Assembly: GCF_023015905.1 (NCBI RefSeq)
Contig: NZ_JALKBD010000001.1
Location: 62,001-126,000 of the forward strand
Reading direction: 5' to 3'
Length of the DNA stretch: 64,000 bases
From: Arenibacter sp. F20364
GTDB taxonomy: Bacteria > Bacteroidota > Bacteroidia > Flavobacteriales > Flavobacteriaceae
Shown: piece after piece, positions 7,699 to 17,841 of the stretch
Numbering within the stretch: the first letter of the stretch is position 1
Layout of the letters: each line of letters begins with the position of its first letter
Position numbers and translations under genes: made by a program
The notes under the pieces: model-generated
Told to the model about the DNA's origin: nothing
Databases searched by the model: none
What the model saw: only the letters and a program-made list of their open reading frames with translations

Positions 7699-9465
7699 CT
7701 AAACTACCTCTTCCGCCAAGAATTGGGCCTCATATAAGTTTTGATAGTACCCTTTTTGTTTCAATAGTTCTTTATGGGTTCCGGTTTCTACGATCAATCC
7801 GTCATGCATCACCAATATTTTATCGGCCTTTTTAATGGTTGCCAATCGGTGGGCTATAATAATGGAAGTACGTCCCTCTGTGATTTTTTCCGTAGCACGC
7901 TGTATCAATTGTTCTGAGTAAGTATCTACCGATGAAGTAGCCTCGTCCAACACCAAAATACTAGGATTGCTTACGTAGGCCCTTAAAAAGGCGATCAGCT
8001 GCCGCTGCCCACTGGAAAGCATGGTTCCCCTCTCCTTAATATTATAGGTATATCCCCCTGGAAGACTTGAAATAAACTCGTGCACCCCTATCTGCTTAGC
8101 GGCCTGTTCCATATGCGCTATGGTTATTGCATCATTCTTGAGGGATATATTATTGGCAATGGTATCGGCAAAAAGAAATACATCTTGTAAAACTACTGCA
8201 ATTTTAGACCTTAAGGATTGTAATTTATAGTCCTTAATATTAACCCCATCAATCAAAATAGCGCCGGAATTAATTTCGTAAAACCGATTGAGCAAATTAA
8301 TAATAGTCGATTTTCCAGCTCCCGTTGCCCCTACAATGGCTATCGTCTCTCCCGCTTTGACCTTAAATGAAATTCCGTGCAACACCTCTTCATTTTCCAA
8401 ATAGCCGAAGTGTACATTTTTAAAGTCAATATCCCCTTTAACGCCTGCTTTATCTATTGTTCCTGCATCTTCAATATTACTGTCGGTATCCAATATTTTG
8501 AACACCCTGTTCGCTGCCACCATCCCCATTTGAAGGGTATTGAACTTATCCGCAATTTGACGCAACGGACGGAACAACATACTGGATAACAGTATAAACA
8601 TGAAAATGGTTCCATATTCCTCCTTACTTATGTTGGCGACATTCTGCAATCCCCCGTACCACACTATCAATCCCACGGTAATAGAGGATACAATTTCAGC
8701 AACCGGAAAAAAAATGGAGTTGTACCATACTGTTTTTAGCCAGGCATTTTGATGTCTTTCATTGATTTCCCTAAATTTTTCCTTCTCTATTTCTTCCCTA
8801 GTAAACAACTGTACTATTTTCATTCCGGTGATTCGTTCCTGCACGAAGGAATTTAGATTCGACACTTGTGCCCTAACCTCAATAAAAGCGACCTTCATAG
8901 CCTTTTGAAACAAGCGCGTAGCGTACAAAATGATCGGTAATACGGCAAATACTATTAATGAGAGTTTCCAATTGGCGACAATCATTACTATTGCCACTAC
9001 CAACATTTTAAGTAGGTCCGATACTATTACAAAAAATCCTTCACTAAAAATCTCACCTATCCGTTGCATGTCCGTCACCGCACGGGTCACCAATAGGCCT
9101 ATGGAGGAATTGTCATAATACTTCATCTTGAACCCCATAAGATGGTTAAAAAGTTTTATCCGTATATCCTTTATTACCGACTCCCCTAACCAATTGGCAT
9201 AATAATTAAAATATAGCTGGCTCAAAACTTCCCCTATCAAAACACCCACCATGATCAAGGTCAAGCTCAACAATTTTTGACCGTCCCTATTGGTAATGGC
9301 ATTATCAACTATCTCCCCCACCAAGATAGGCGTAAGTACCGCAAAACCTGATAGAAGTATTGCCGCTATGGCAACTCCGTAAAAAGTCACTAAATATGGC
9401 CTAACATGCCTAAGCAATCGCTTAAACAATCTATAATCAAATGCTTTCCCCGTATCCTTATCCAT
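7699..9465 (-). CDS. ABC exporter half-transporter (MsbA/Sav1866 type)
   Basis: A 588-residue fused permease-ATPase expected to work as a homodimer in the inner membrane, exporting lipid or a hydrophobic compound; substrate unknown. Six helices occupy about 20-320. The ATPase has Walker A 'GATGAGKST', signature 'LSSGQRQ', Walker B 'ILVLDEATSSVD' and the H-loop 'IIAHRLATI'. I chose the ATG at 9465 instead of the TTG at 9474; it overlaps the end of truA by 8 bases, suggesting translational coupling. The cdaA gene converges on its 3' end with only 16 bases between. Confidence 0.9.
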   Translation of the reverse strand: MDKDTGKAFDYRLFKRLLRHVRPYLVTFYGVAIAAILLSGFAVLTPILVGEIVDNAITNRDGQKLLSLTLIMVGVLIGEVLSQLYFNYYANWLGESVIKDIRIKLFNHLMGFKMKYYDNSSIGLLVTRAVTDMQRIGEIFSEGFFVIVSDLLKMLVVAIVMIVANWKLSLIVFAVLPIILYATRLFQKAMKVAFIEVRAQVSNLNSFVQERITGMKIVQLFTREEIEKEKFREINERHQNAWLKTVWYNSIFFPVAEIVSSITVGLIVWYGGLQNVANISKEEYGTIFMFILLSSMLFRPLRQIADKFNTLQMGMVAANRVFKILDTDSNIEDAGTIDKAGVKGDIDFKNVHFGYLENEEVLHGISFKVKAGETIAIVGATGAGKSTIINLLNRFYEINSGAILIDGVNIKDYKLQSLRSKIAVVLQDVFLFADTIANNISLKNDAITIAHMEQAAKQIGVHEFISSLPGGYTYNIKERGTMLSSGQRQLIAFLRAYVSNPSILVLDEATSSVDTYSEQLIQRATEKITEGRTSIIIAHRLATIKKADKILVMHDGLIVETGTHKELLKQKGYYQNLYEAQFLAEEVV

Positions 9466-10210
9466 TGTAATCAATAATATTTTTTGGATATTTTATTGCT
9501 GTCAAATATAATCCTTTTGCAGGCACCGACACCCCTGCTTCACTTCTATCCTTGCTGGCCAATATAGATCTTATGTCCGCCAGGGTGGATTTGCCCTGAC
9601 CAACATCTATAAGGGTTCCAACGATGGCTCGTACCATATTCCGCAAAAATCTATCGGCGCTTATGGTAAAAATCAACCTACCTCCCTCATTTTCCCATTG
9701 GGCCTTTCTAAGATCGCAGAGATAAGTTTTTACATCGGTATTGGACTTTGAAAAACACTCAAAATCCTTATGAGCCACTAAAATAGCTGCAGCTTCGTTC
9801 ATCTGCTCTATATTTAACGGATATTTCACATAATAGGCGGCATCCACTAAAAAGGGATCTTTGTTTTGAACCACCCAATATTCATATGTACGTTCCGAGG
9901 CATCAAAACGGGCATGTGCATCTGCCCCAACTAAAAATATTCCAATAACCGCTATATCTTCCGGTAGAAAAGCGTTTAAACGGTGGATTAATTCCATATT
10001 GCTGAAATGGGCATCAGTATCAAAATGTGCAAACATTTCCCTGGCGTGGACTCCAGCATCCGTCCTCCCGGCCCCCACCAAAGACACTGTTTCCCTTAAA
10101 AGTAAGGAAAAAGCATTTTCCAAAACCTCCTGCACGCTTATTGCATTGGGCTGTTTTTGCCAACCGTGATACGACTTGCCTTGATAAGAAAATTGGACGA
10201 AATATCTCAA
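9458..10210 (-). CDS. truA: tRNA pseudouridine(38-40) synthase
   Basis: A 250-residue TruA, which isomerises uridines 38-40 in the tRNA anticodon arm. The catalytic aspartate is Asp51 in 'GAGRTDAGVHA', and the C-terminal 'FLRNMVRAIVGTLIDVGQGK' region is characteristic. Length is normal. It is first in a two-gene unit with the ABC exporter, which begins inside its last codons. Its ATG at 10210 leaves a 241-base intergenic gap towards the divergent phosphoesterase gene. Confidence 0.96.
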   Translation of the reverse strand: MRYFVQFSYQGKSYHGWQKQPNAISVQEVLENAFSLLLRETVSLVGAGRTDAGVHAREMFAHFDTDAHFSNMELIHRLNAFLPEDIAVIGIFLVGADAHARFDASERTYEYWVVQNKDPFLVDAAYYVKYPLNIEQMNEAAAILVAHKDFECFSKSNTDVKTYLCDLRKAQWENEGGRLIFTISADRFLRNMVRAIVGTLIDVGQGKSTLADIRSILASKDRSEAGVSVPAKGLYLTAIKYPKNIIDYNG

Positions 10211-10451
10211 AGGAAAAATTTAGTATATGGTTGGCAAAGATACTTTTTCTAAGGCAGAAAAAAATACTGGGCTTCAAAATACAGTTTAAGTAATATAGTA
10301 AACTAACAAGATGGACACTCATTGGCAGGGGAGGCTTTAAATAATTTTGCAATAATAAATTGACTCCACCCCTTTCAATTGATCTCCATAGCATACTTTG
10401 CAAAACCTTTAAACCATTAACTTTGCCAGCCTGCTAATTTCAAATCGTAAT

Positions 10452-10949
10452 ATGAAAAAAATACTGTTGCTTTCGGACACCCATAGCCATTTGGACGAAA
10501 AAATATTGAAATATGCCAAGGAGGCAGACGAAATTTGGCATGCCGGGGATATAGGGACTTTAGAGGTAATGGACACCCTAAAAAAAATAAAGCCCGTAAG
10601 AGGAGTCTATGGAAACATAGATGAACATAAAATCCAGTTGGAATATCCGTTGGACAACAGGTTTAAATGCGAGGATGTTGATGTCTGGATGACCCATATT
10701 GGTGGATATCCCAACAAATATAATGTACGGATCAGGGAAGAGATAAAAACGAATCCGCCAAAGCTCTTTATTTCTGGACACTCCCACATCCTAAAGGTAA
10801 TGTGGGACAAAAAACTAAACCTTTTACATATGAACCCCGGAGCATGTGGTATCCATGGTTTTCACCAAATACGGACCATGCTGCGATTTGCCATAGACAA
10901 GGAGAATATTAAGGATCTGGAAATAATAGAACTGGGGAAAAGGGGGTAA
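10452..10949 (+). CDS. YfcE/MJ0936-type metallophosphoesterase
   Basis: A 165-residue soluble protein with the full metal-binding set of calcineurin-like phosphodiesterases: 'LSDTHSHLD' (about 7-15), 'WHAGDIG' (29-35), 'VYGNIDE' (53-59), 'THIGGYP', 'ISGHSHI' and 'LLHMNPGACG'. The family hydrolyses small phosphodiesters with Mn or Ni; the physiological substrate is generally not known. It stands alone, followed by 285 bases without a gene. The start is fixed by the Met immediately before the first metal-binding strand. Confidence 0.9.
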   Translation: MKKILLLSDTHSHLDEKILKYAKEADEIWHAGDIGTLEVMDTLKKIKPVRGVYGNIDEHKIQLEYPLDNRFKCEDVDVWMTHIGGYPNKYNVRIREEIKTNPPKLFISGHSHILKVMWDKKLNLLHMNPGACGIHGFHQIRTMLRFAIDKENIKDLEIIELGKRG

Positions 10950-11179
10950 AATAATCACAAGCGGGAATGAGGTAAGGGAATTTAGAATTTGGATGGAATA
11001 ATCTATTGCCTGTAAAAACTTCGGGGCAAGCCCGGGAGGCTTTGTATGGGAAAAAAATAAGTCAATGAAACAAGCTTCTAGGCATATAACCTAAATATCA
11101 CGCTTTTTTCGGCGGGATTAGTTTCACTAACTGCTTTAAATTAGCTGCAAGCCACTTTTTAAAACAGAGTTTCACTAAT

Positions 11180-11205
11180 AAAAAACCCGGGCACTACCCC
11201 GGGTT
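11180..11205 (-). terminator. Terminator after the DUF4293 gene
   Basis: Read on the minus strand, AACCCGGG and CCCGGGTT form a perfect 8-bp GC-rich stem with a 6-base loop (11184-11205), followed by a run of six T. It lies 30 bases beyond the DUF4293 stop. Confidence 0.85.
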
Positions 11206-11234
11206 CACGCACTAATACTACTAAGATGTTAGGC

Positions 11235-11645
11235 TTAACGCAATCGATCAACAGATTTTACAAGATCTTCATCCTTTTTTATTGCCCTGTTGGCCAGGAC
11301 TAAAAAAACGATAGAAAATACAGGAATCAGCATCCCAATACCCTTCTCAGAAACAATAGTTTCTCCGGATAAGTTTAGTGATCGGTAAACGAAAAATCCT
11401 AGTAAAAAAAGATTCAATATCATATTCAACCTGTTCACTACAAATTGATTTTGTCTATTCTTATATAAAACTATTCCCACCAGTCCAAGGACCGCCACGG
11501 CATAAAAAGCAATTGAAATAAACACTTCATTCTCCGCGAATATTTCATTTCCAGCAGCATCAGACCATAGATTTACAAAAAACGGAACAACCGCCCCTAA
11601 TATTATAACTACGATTAAATAAACTGTCTGAATTCTTTGAATCAT
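11235..11645 (-). CDS. DUF4293 family membrane protein
   Basis: A 136-residue protein with four predicted transmembrane helices (about 5-25, 42-60, 70-90, 100-122) and a positively charged C-terminus. It opens with 'MIQRIQTVYLIVV', typical of this Bacteroidota-only family of unknown function. It is divergent from rho with 197 bases between starts; DUF4293-rho adjacency is widespread in the phylum, but no functional link is established. A strong terminator follows it. Confidence 0.88.
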   Translation of the reverse strand: MIQRIQTVYLIVVIILGAVVPFFVNLWSDAAGNEIFAENEVFISIAFYAVAVLGLVGIVLYKNRQNQFVVNRLNMILNLFLLGFFVYRSLNLSGETIVSEKGIGMLIPVFSIVFLVLANRAIKKDEDLVKSVDRLR

Positions 11646-11842
11646 ACTTTTTAAACCAATTTAAAAGCAAAAATAAGCGTCTTTTTAAAAATTATCACCT
11701 TAATATTGAAAATAATTTGTAATATTGCTACGTTATAAGTCAGATTACTTACCAACAGGGGATCTCATTCCCTTTATTATCCAAAAAACAAGTACAACAT
11801 ACACTTCATATTTTCGTAATAGTATAATTTATTCAAAACTTA

Positions 11843-13528
11843 ATGTTTGAGATTTCAGATTTAAAATCAAAAAAGCTTCCTGAGCTTCAGGAAATAGCCA
11901 AGGGCCTAAATGTTGCCAAGTTTAAAACTTTGAAAAAGCTCGATTTAGTCTATCAAATTTTGGATGTACAAGCATCGAATCCAAAAATTGTTCAAGAAAG
12001 AACCGATGTAACTACAGAGGAAAGCAATACTCCCAAACCTAGAAGATCTAGAATAGTCAAGTCCAAGCCAAAAGAAGCGGGGACAAAAGCTGCCGCACCC
12101 AACAAACCAGAGAGGAAACCTGTTGAAACAACAGAAAAAACAAATACTCCCAAAGAGACCTCTACTGTTGTTGAAGAAAAGAAAGAGGACGGCAAACGTG
12201 AAAGAAAACCGCGCCAACACAGTAATCCTGTTCAGGCGAAAAAGGAATTTCAGAAAGGTGCACCACAACAAAATGCAACCCAACAAAATACCCAACAAGC
12301 CAACAAGCCACAGCATAAGAAAAATCCCCACCATCAAAAAAGCAATGTTGACAAAAACAACAGCAATTTTGATAAAGACCTAAAAAACAAATACAAAGAA
12401 CCGGAATTTGAGTTCGACAGTATTATTGAAAGTGAAGGTGTGCTGGATATTATGCAGGATGGCTATGGGTTTTTAAGGTCTTCGGATTACAACTATCTTT
12501 CTTCACCGGACGATATTTATGTATCCCAGTCACAAATTAGACTATTTGGCCTAAAAACCGGAGATACCGTACTTGGAAATGTACGTCCGCCCAAAGAAGG
12601 TGAAAAGTATTTCCCACTTATTAAGGTCAATAAAATAAACGGAATAGATCCCCAGATAGTTAGGGATAGAGTTTCTTTTGAACATTTGACCCCATTATTC
12701 CCACAGGAAAAATTCAATCTTGCCGAGAGGCAAAGTACCATTTCCACAAGAATAATTGACTTGTTCAGTCCTATTGGCAAAGGTCAAAGAGGTATGATCG
12801 TATCCCAGCCCAAAACTGGTAAGACCATGCTTTTGAAGGATATAGCAAATGGTATTGCGGCCAATCATCCAGAAGTATACCAGATAATTCTTCTAATAGA
12901 TGAACGCCCGGAGGAAGTTACGGACATGCAGCGAAATGTTCGAGGAGAGGTTGTTGCCTCTACCTTTGATAAAGAAGCCACAGAACATGTGCGTGTTGCC
13001 AATATTGTTCTTGAAAAAGCAAAACGCTTGGTAGAATGTGGTCATGATGTAGTTATCCTATTGGATTCCATTACCCGTCTGGCCCGTGCCTACAACACGG
13101 TACAACCTGCTTCAGGAAAAGTATTAAGTGGAGGTGTTGACGCCAATGCCCTTCATAAACCAAAGCGTTTCTTTGGTGCAGCCCGTAATATTGAAGGCGG
13201 AGGTTCGCTATCTATTATAGCTACCGCCCTTACTGAAACTGGCTCTAAAATGGATGAAGTTATTTTTGAGGAATTTAAAGGAACTGGTAACATGGAATTA
13301 CAATTGGATAGAAAAATATCCAATCGAAGAATATTCCCGGCCATTGATCTTACATCGTCAAGTACAAGAAGGGACGACCTTTTACTGGATGAAAACACGA
13401 TTCAAAGAATGTGGATCATGAGAAAGTATTTAGCGGACATGAATCCGGTAGAGGCCATGGAATTTATTGAACAAAGATTCAAGCAGACCAAAAACAACGA
13501 AGAGTTTTTGTTGACCATGAATCAATAG
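11843..13528 (+). CDS. rho: Transcription termination factor Rho with long N-terminal insert
   Basis: A hexameric RNA-dependent ATPase that ends untranslated transcripts. Order: Rho_N helical domain (about 3-42), a low-complexity insert (about 48-188) rich in Lys, Asn, Gln, Pro and Thr, the cold-shock-like RNA-binding domain (about 195-265, 'GYGFLR' at 207-212), and the ATPase with Walker A 'SQPKTGKT' (321-328), '[10 protein letters not shown]' and the R- and Q-loops. At 561 residues it is about 140 longer than the E. coli protein, all of it in the insert. Such inserts are known in Bacteroidota Rho. A good terminator follows the gene. Confidence 0.96.
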   Translation: MFEISDLKSKKLPELQEIAKGLNVAKFKTLKKLDLVYQILDVQASNPKIVQERTDVTTEESNTPKPRRSRIVKSKPKEAGTKAAAPNKPERKPVETTEKTNTPKETSTVVEEKKEDGKRERKPRQHSNPVQAKKEFQKGAPQQNATQQNTQQANKPQHKKNPHHQKSNVDKNNSNFDKDLKNKYKEPEFEFDSIIESEGVLDIMQDGYGFLRSSDYNYLSSPDDIYVSQSQIRLFGLKTGDTVLGNVRPPKEGEKYFPLIKVNKINGIDPQIVRDRVSFEHLTPLFPQEKFNLAERQSTISTRIIDLFSPIGKGQRGMIVSQPKTGKTMLLKDIANGIAANHPEVYQIILLIDERPEEVTDMQRNVRGEVVASTFDKEATEHVRVANIVLEKAKRLVECGHDVVILLDSITRLARAYNTVQPASGKVLSGGVDANALHKPKRFFGAARNIEGGGSLSIIATALTETGSKMDEVIFEEFKGTGNMELQLDRKISNRRIFPAIDLTSSSTRRDDLLLDENTIQRMWIMRKYLADMNPVEAMEFIEQRFKQTKNNEEFLLTMNQ

Positions 13529-13570
13529 AACCCATAAGCATTACCCCTGTAAAATAAGGGACTGTCTTAA

Positions 13571-13607
13571 AATCCCATTTGGCTTGTTAGCCGAATGGGA
13601 TTTTTTT
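13571..13607 (+). terminator. Terminator after rho
   Basis: AATCCCATTTGGC and GCCGAATGGGATT form a 13-bp stem with one wobble around a TTGTTA loop, followed by seven T. It lies 42 bases after the rho stop. Confidence 0.9.
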
Positions 13608-13764
13608 GTTTTCACCCCACAAGTAAAAATGTACTTATTTTTTAAGTGATTTTTTTAGATGTACAATAATCAGTAATTTAACCAATAATTTAACAAGTGT
13701 TTTCCCCCAACGCTTACCACTAAATAATTACTTTAATTAACAACTAATTGTAAACATTTAACTT

Positions 13765-14457
13765 ATGAAAAACCTAAAAAGAATTCAGGCAAAATTATGC
13801 TTTGGGGCCCTTATTATTTTTGGCTTCACTTCCTGCGAGCAAAAAAAGGAAAAAACACCAGTGACCGAACCTGAACCGATGGAAGTTAAGGCTCCGGAAC
13901 AGATCGTTACGGTAACCCAAGCCAAAATTATGTACGACGCCTACGGAGAGCGAAGGGTGGGCCTAATTGAAAACTACGAAAATGAACTTGCGCCGGAGAA
14001 GAAATTTGATGTGGCACGTTTTGGCTATTATGACTACAAGACCATAAAGGAGTACATGAACTACATTGAACAAGAGGCTAAAAAGGCCAATGTTGAGATA
14101 TCCTCCCTGCGTTTTTATTTTTCCAATTATCCTGATAAAAAAACTTTTGAAGACGGCAGGGAAATAAAACATCCAAAACAAAATTCATTTTTTATCATCC
14201 CTGCTGTAAAGGACAGGAATGATAGGGAATACGGATTCTATATAAGGGAGGAGGACGATGGCAAAAATGTCCCCGTATTACTGACAGATAATTTGGAACC
14301 CAAAAAAGATGGAGCAATGGACAAGATGCAGTCCGGGGAAAGTAAATCTGAGGCTTCATTTATGCCGAGCGCTTCCCCTACTCCATTCTACGCCAGAAAT
14401 AAAAGTCTGGTTTTAAACGAAGCCAATATGGTTCCACCACCATATCATGAGGATTAA
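13765..14457 (+). CDS. Hypothetical lipoprotein
   Basis: A 230-residue exported protein. The N-terminus has basic residues, a hydrophobic stretch (about 12-25) and a lipobox ending at Cys27 in 'GFTSCEQ', so it should be lipid-anchored. The rest is charged and soluble, with a Pro/Glu-rich linker (about 33-47) then a mixed alpha/beta domain containing 'YDYKTIKEYMNYIEQEAK'. I recognise no family. It is followed after 31 bases by a membrane-protein gene on the same strand, so they may form a two-gene unit with related function. The start is the first Met before the signal peptide. Confidence 0.7.
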   Translation: MKNLKRIQAKLCFGALIIFGFTSCEQKKEKTPVTEPEPMEVKAPEQIVTVTQAKIMYDAYGERRVGLIENYENELAPEKKFDVARFGYYDYKTIKEYMNYIEQEAKKANVEISSLRFYFSNYPDKKTFEDGREIKHPKQNSFFIIPAVKDRNDREYGFYIREEDDGKNVPVLLTDNLEPKKDGAMDKMQSGESKSEASFMPSASPTPFYARNKSLVLNEANMVPPPYHED

Positions 14458-14488
14458 CAAGACCAATTAACCCCAGATCGAAGCAACA

Positions 14489-15178
14489 ATGGAAATATTG
14501 GATACTATTTTAGAGAATTCCAGTCAACCTCTCTATGCTGTAACCTTATTAATCGCTTTAATAAAATACCCAAAATATTACAGTACTCCTTTAAAGTATT
14601 TTCCAATACTTTTAATGTACACTTTCCTAACGGAATTATTGGGGTATTTTACAAAGCACTATGAGGTATTCCATATTTCCATTTTTTCCTCCTTCATTAG
14701 GCACAATGTTATTATTTACAATATCTACAACTTGGTCTTTTTTAGCTATTTTTTTTATGTGTATTGGAGCTACATTGGCAACAAAAAGTATAGAAAATTT
14801 ATAATATTTGCCGCCATATTTTATCTATTGGTCTCCTTAATTAATCCGTTTTTTCAAAGCTTTAAACTAGAATCACAGGTTTATAGTTATTTGGCGGGAG
14901 CGTTGGCCATTATAATATGCATTGTACTCTTCTTCATGGAGCACCGCAATAATAGTAAAACATTGGACTATAGGTTTACAGGTATTAAATGGATAAGCAT
15001 TGGGCTATTAATTTTTTATGTAGGTTATTCCCCCATCAAAGCCTCTAGATTTTATAATTATACCTACCAAATAAATGAATATGTTCATTTAAGAAGAATG
15101 CACCTTTTATTGATCCTATTAATGTATATCAGTATTATCATCGGGTTCCTGAGAATGAAACGAAAGTTTTGGATCTGA
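14489..15178 (+). CDS. Hypothetical polytopic membrane protein
   Basis: A 229-residue, very hydrophobic protein with about seven predicted membrane segments (near 15-27, 38-55, 70-93, 103-120, 130-148, 168-185, 202-222), short loops and many Tyr and Phe residues. No enzymatic motif is visible. Proteins of this size and topology occur widely in Flavobacteriia downstream of small lipoprotein genes, and remain without function. Spacing of 31 bases after the lipoprotein gene suggests cotranscription. No terminator is evident after it. Confidence 0.65.
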   Translation: MEILDTILENSSQPLYAVTLLIALIKYPKYYSTPLKYFPILLMYTFLTELLGYFTKHYEVFHISIFSSFIRHNVIIYNIYNLVFFSYFFYVYWSYIGNKKYRKFIIFAAIFYLLVSLINPFFQSFKLESQVYSYLAGALAIIICIVLFFMEHRNNSKTLDYRFTGIKWISIGLLIFYVGYSPIKASRFYNYTYQINEYVHLRRMHLLLILLMYISIIIGFLRMKRKFWI

Positions 15179-15780
15179 ACTAGGTTTAGTAAGTACCGAA
15201 TGCTTTTCTATTTTTTAGCAAGCCAATGTCAAAATAGCTCACCCATTATTCCCGGCACTTTTTCGATTAGCCAAGATACAGCGCCCGTAAAATATTCGGG
15301 CTAATTCCCATTTAGCCCAGAAAACCCACCAAAAATCATTGTTGAAAGAATCAAAGATTATAGGTTTTGGGTCAATAAATCAATAACCAAGTTATTAATA
15401 TTGATAGAGAATTTAAGATTTGCCTTAGTTAAAATCTTCATTGGCGATTAGTTTGGGAATCGTACAAATAATGGTCTAGACATCTCTAACACCCATTATG
15501 GGCAGCAAAAACAACTCAAAAAAATTTAGAACAAAAAAGCCCAATAAGCCGCGCTAAGCCATAAAGTTTGTTTCCCCAATTAAGGTAAAATCAATCGAGG
15601 GCTTTTTGATAAAAAAGAAAAACCAATGAAACCAAATCCCAGAGCAAGTCCAGTAAATTTTCTTAAGAGCAGAATACCTGCACAATAAGAAATAGCTTTG
15701 GTACAACCCTTACCCCTATCGGCCAATTTAATCGAAAAGAAATAGAACCCTAATAACAGAAAAATGCTAAAACAAAAAAT
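15179..15780. other. 602-base gap with overlapping hairpins and no clear gene
   Basis: No convincing coding frame. At 15283-15318 two mutually exclusive stems share GGGC: GCCCG(15283)/CGGGC(15297) and GGGCTAA(15298)/TTAGCCC(15312). TAGCTTTG at 15693-15700 fits the -7 consensus and could serve the nitroreductase gene at 15781. A minus-strand frame at 15580-15798 is hydrophobic and faintly resembles the tail of a LysE-type exporter, but is too short to call. Confidence 0.4.
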
Positions 15781-16389
15781 ATGACAGCTCCAGAACAAAT
15801 TCAGTTAGAAAATATTGCAGACTCCGATTACGAAATATTTGCACTCCTTAAACAGCGATACAGCCCTAGGATTTTTAAGGATAGAAAGGTTACCGAACAA
15901 CATTTACATCAACTATTTGAAGCTGTACGTTGGGCACCAAGTTCCAACAACCTACAGCCATGGCGATTCCTTTATGCGGAAAAAGGTTCAGAGGCCTATG
16001 AAAAAATTGTTGATAACCTAACAGAGTCCAATAAGACTTGGGCCAAAAATGCCCCGCTACTAATGCTAACGGCATTCCATAAAAAAACTGATCAAGGAAA
16101 AGAAAATTTCCATGCCCTTCATGACTTGGGCCTTGGATTGGGAGGGATGACGGTACAGGCACAGTACATGGGCATAGCCATGCACCATATGGCCGGTTTA
16201 GACCATAAAAAAGCCCAACAAGTCTTCAATATCCCGGAAGAATTCCATATTGTATCGGCGGTTGCCATCGGATACTATGGTGGGGAACTGGATGATCTGC
16301 CTCAAAAACTTCAGAAAAAAGAAATTAGAGAAAGACGACGTATGCCCCAAAACGAATTTGCGTTTAAAAATAGATGGGGTACAGACTAG
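15781..16389 (+). CDS. Nitroreductase family protein
   Basis: A 202-residue FMN-dependent oxidoreductase of the nitroreductase fold, working as a dimer with NAD(P)H. FMN-binding motifs seen are 'RYSPRIFKDRKVT' (about 25-37), 'WAPSSNNLQPWRFLY' (51-65) and the late 'AIGYYGG' strand. Substrate is unknown; relatives reduce nitroaromatics, quinones or flavins. The first about 15 residues are polar and may be dispensable, but ATG 15781 is the first start in frame. It converges with the aldehyde dehydrogenase gene, with 4 bases between the stops. Confidence 0.85.
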   Translation: MTAPEQIQLENIADSDYEIFALLKQRYSPRIFKDRKVTEQHLHQLFEAVRWAPSSNNLQPWRFLYAEKGSEAYEKIVDNLTESNKTWAKNAPLLMLTAFHKKTDQGKENFHALHDLGLGLGGMTVQAQYMGIAMHHMAGLDHKKAQQVFNIPEEFHIVSAVAIGYYGGELDDLPQKLQKKEIRERRRMPQNEFAFKNRWGTD

Positions 16390-16393
16390 ACTT

Positions 16394-17755
16394 TTACTTT
16401 CTTATATAAACTGTCTTTTTGTTCACAAACTCCAAAATACCTTCTATGGAAAGCTCACGACCAAATCCCGACGCTTTTGTACCTCCAAAAGGTAACCTTG
16501 GATCGGATTTCACCATTTCGTTGATAAAAAATGCACCATCCGGTATATCCCCAACTATCTCCCTAGCAGATTTTATATCCTCGGTGAAAAGCATGGACCC
16601 CAGACCAAATTTAGAACTTGTCGCCAAGGCAATAGCTTCTTGCCTATCTTTTGCTATAACAACAGCCGCCACCGGGCCAAAAAGCTCTTCATCAAAGGCG
16701 GGCATACCAGGGACTACCCCAGTAAGAACCGTAGGTTCGTAATAGGCACCGTCACGTTTGTTTCCTAACTTAACTTGAGCTCCTTTATCCAAGGAATCTT
16801 TGACTTGTTGCTCCAAGGTTTTTGCCAAGTCCTCCCTGGCCATTACTCCTATATCCGTATGTTTATCCAACGGATCTCCAGACTTCAGGGTCTGAATTCT
16901 CTTGGAAAATTTGGCTAGAAACTCCTCATATATGGCTTCGACCACTATGAATCTTTTTGCAGCAATACAACTTTGACCGGTATTTTGCATTCTGGCCATT
17001 ACCATAGTATCCAAATACTTATCCAAATCGGCATCTTCCCAAATTATACAGGCATTGTTCCCACCAAGCTCCATAACGCATTTTTTCAAATGCTTTCCTG
17101 CCTGGGCCGCAATTGACCTTCCTGCCTTCTCACTCCCTGTAAGGGTTACCCCCTGGACAATTGAATTACCTATGATTGATTCTAGCTGTTTATGGTCCGC
17201 AAGTACATACTGAAAGCTACCTTGGGGATAACCCGCCGAAAGAAAAAGCGCTTGAAGGGCTGCGGCACAACCAGGAACATTACTTGCATGTTTTAATATT
17301 ACGGTATTACCGGCAGTTAGAGTGGGTGCCGCGAAACGGATAACCTGCCAAAATGGAAAGTTCCAAGGCATAATAGCCAATACACAGCCAATAGGGTCAT
17401 AACTTATAAAACTTTCGTCCGCTTCAGTATCTATGAGATCGTCTGCCAGAAACCGAACGGCATTCTTGGCATAAAAATCGCAGACCCATGCACATTTTTC
17501 AATTTCTGCAATACCCTGGGCTATAGGTTTTCCCATCTCTTTGGACATTAGTTGGGCATAGAATTCTTTATTTTTCAGCAATGCGTTTGCCAGTTTTTTT
17601 AACAGTCCAGACCTATGTTCCACGCTTTCATTTTTCCAGCCTGGAAAGACCTGTTGCGCCTTATCCAAGACTTTATTGATATCTTCATCTGAAAATTCTT
17701 TGTATTTTCCCAATCGCTTGCCATCATAGGGGCTTACAGATTCTATATTTTCCAT
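16394..17755 (-). CDS. NAD(P)-dependent aldehyde dehydrogenase, succinate-semialdehyde type
   Basis: A 453-residue cytosolic ALDH. Catalytic Cys263 in 'NTGQSCIAAKR' and general base Glu229 in 'MELGGNN' are present, with the nucleotide loop 'TGSEKAGRSI' at 206-215 and the 'PWNFPFWQ' motif at 130-137. The closest pattern is the short YneI/Sad group, which oxidises succinate semialdehyde, but Bacteroidota members are often annotated only from homology. It appears monocistronic, with no GABA transaminase near. Length is typical for this subgroup. Confidence 0.85.
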   Translation of the reverse strand: MENIESVSPYDGKRLGKYKEFSDEDINKVLDKAQQVFPGWKNESVEHRSGLLKKLANALLKNKEFYAQLMSKEMGKPIAQGIAEIEKCAWVCDFYAKNAVRFLADDLIDTEADESFISYDPIGCVLAIMPWNFPFWQVIRFAAPTLTAGNTVILKHASNVPGCAAALQALFLSAGYPQGSFQYVLADHKQLESIIGNSIVQGVTLTGSEKAGRSIAAQAGKHLKKCVMELGGNNACIIWEDADLDKYLDTMVMARMQNTGQSCIAAKRFIVVEAIYEEFLAKFSKRIQTLKSGDPLDKHTDIGVMAREDLAKTLEQQVKDSLDKGAQVKLGNKRDGAYYEPTVLTGVVPGMPAFDEELFGPVAAVVIAKDRQEAIALATSSKFGLGSMLFTEDIKSAREIVGDIPDGAFFINEMVKSDPRLPFGGTKASGFGRELSIEGILEFVNKKTVYIRK

Positions 17756-17841
17756 TCTACTTTTTTGTTTAATAATTTTAATTAAAACAGCTAAGATGTT
17801 ACTATTACATTGTTCAGTACTTTATTCAGTAATGGGTCATT

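Noticed and set aside
15580-15798. Minus-strand hydrophobic frame resembling the tail of a LysE-type exporter
   Set aside because: Only 72 codons, similarity is vague hydrophobic pattern, it runs into the nitroreductase start, and no upstream part of such a gene exists on this strand.
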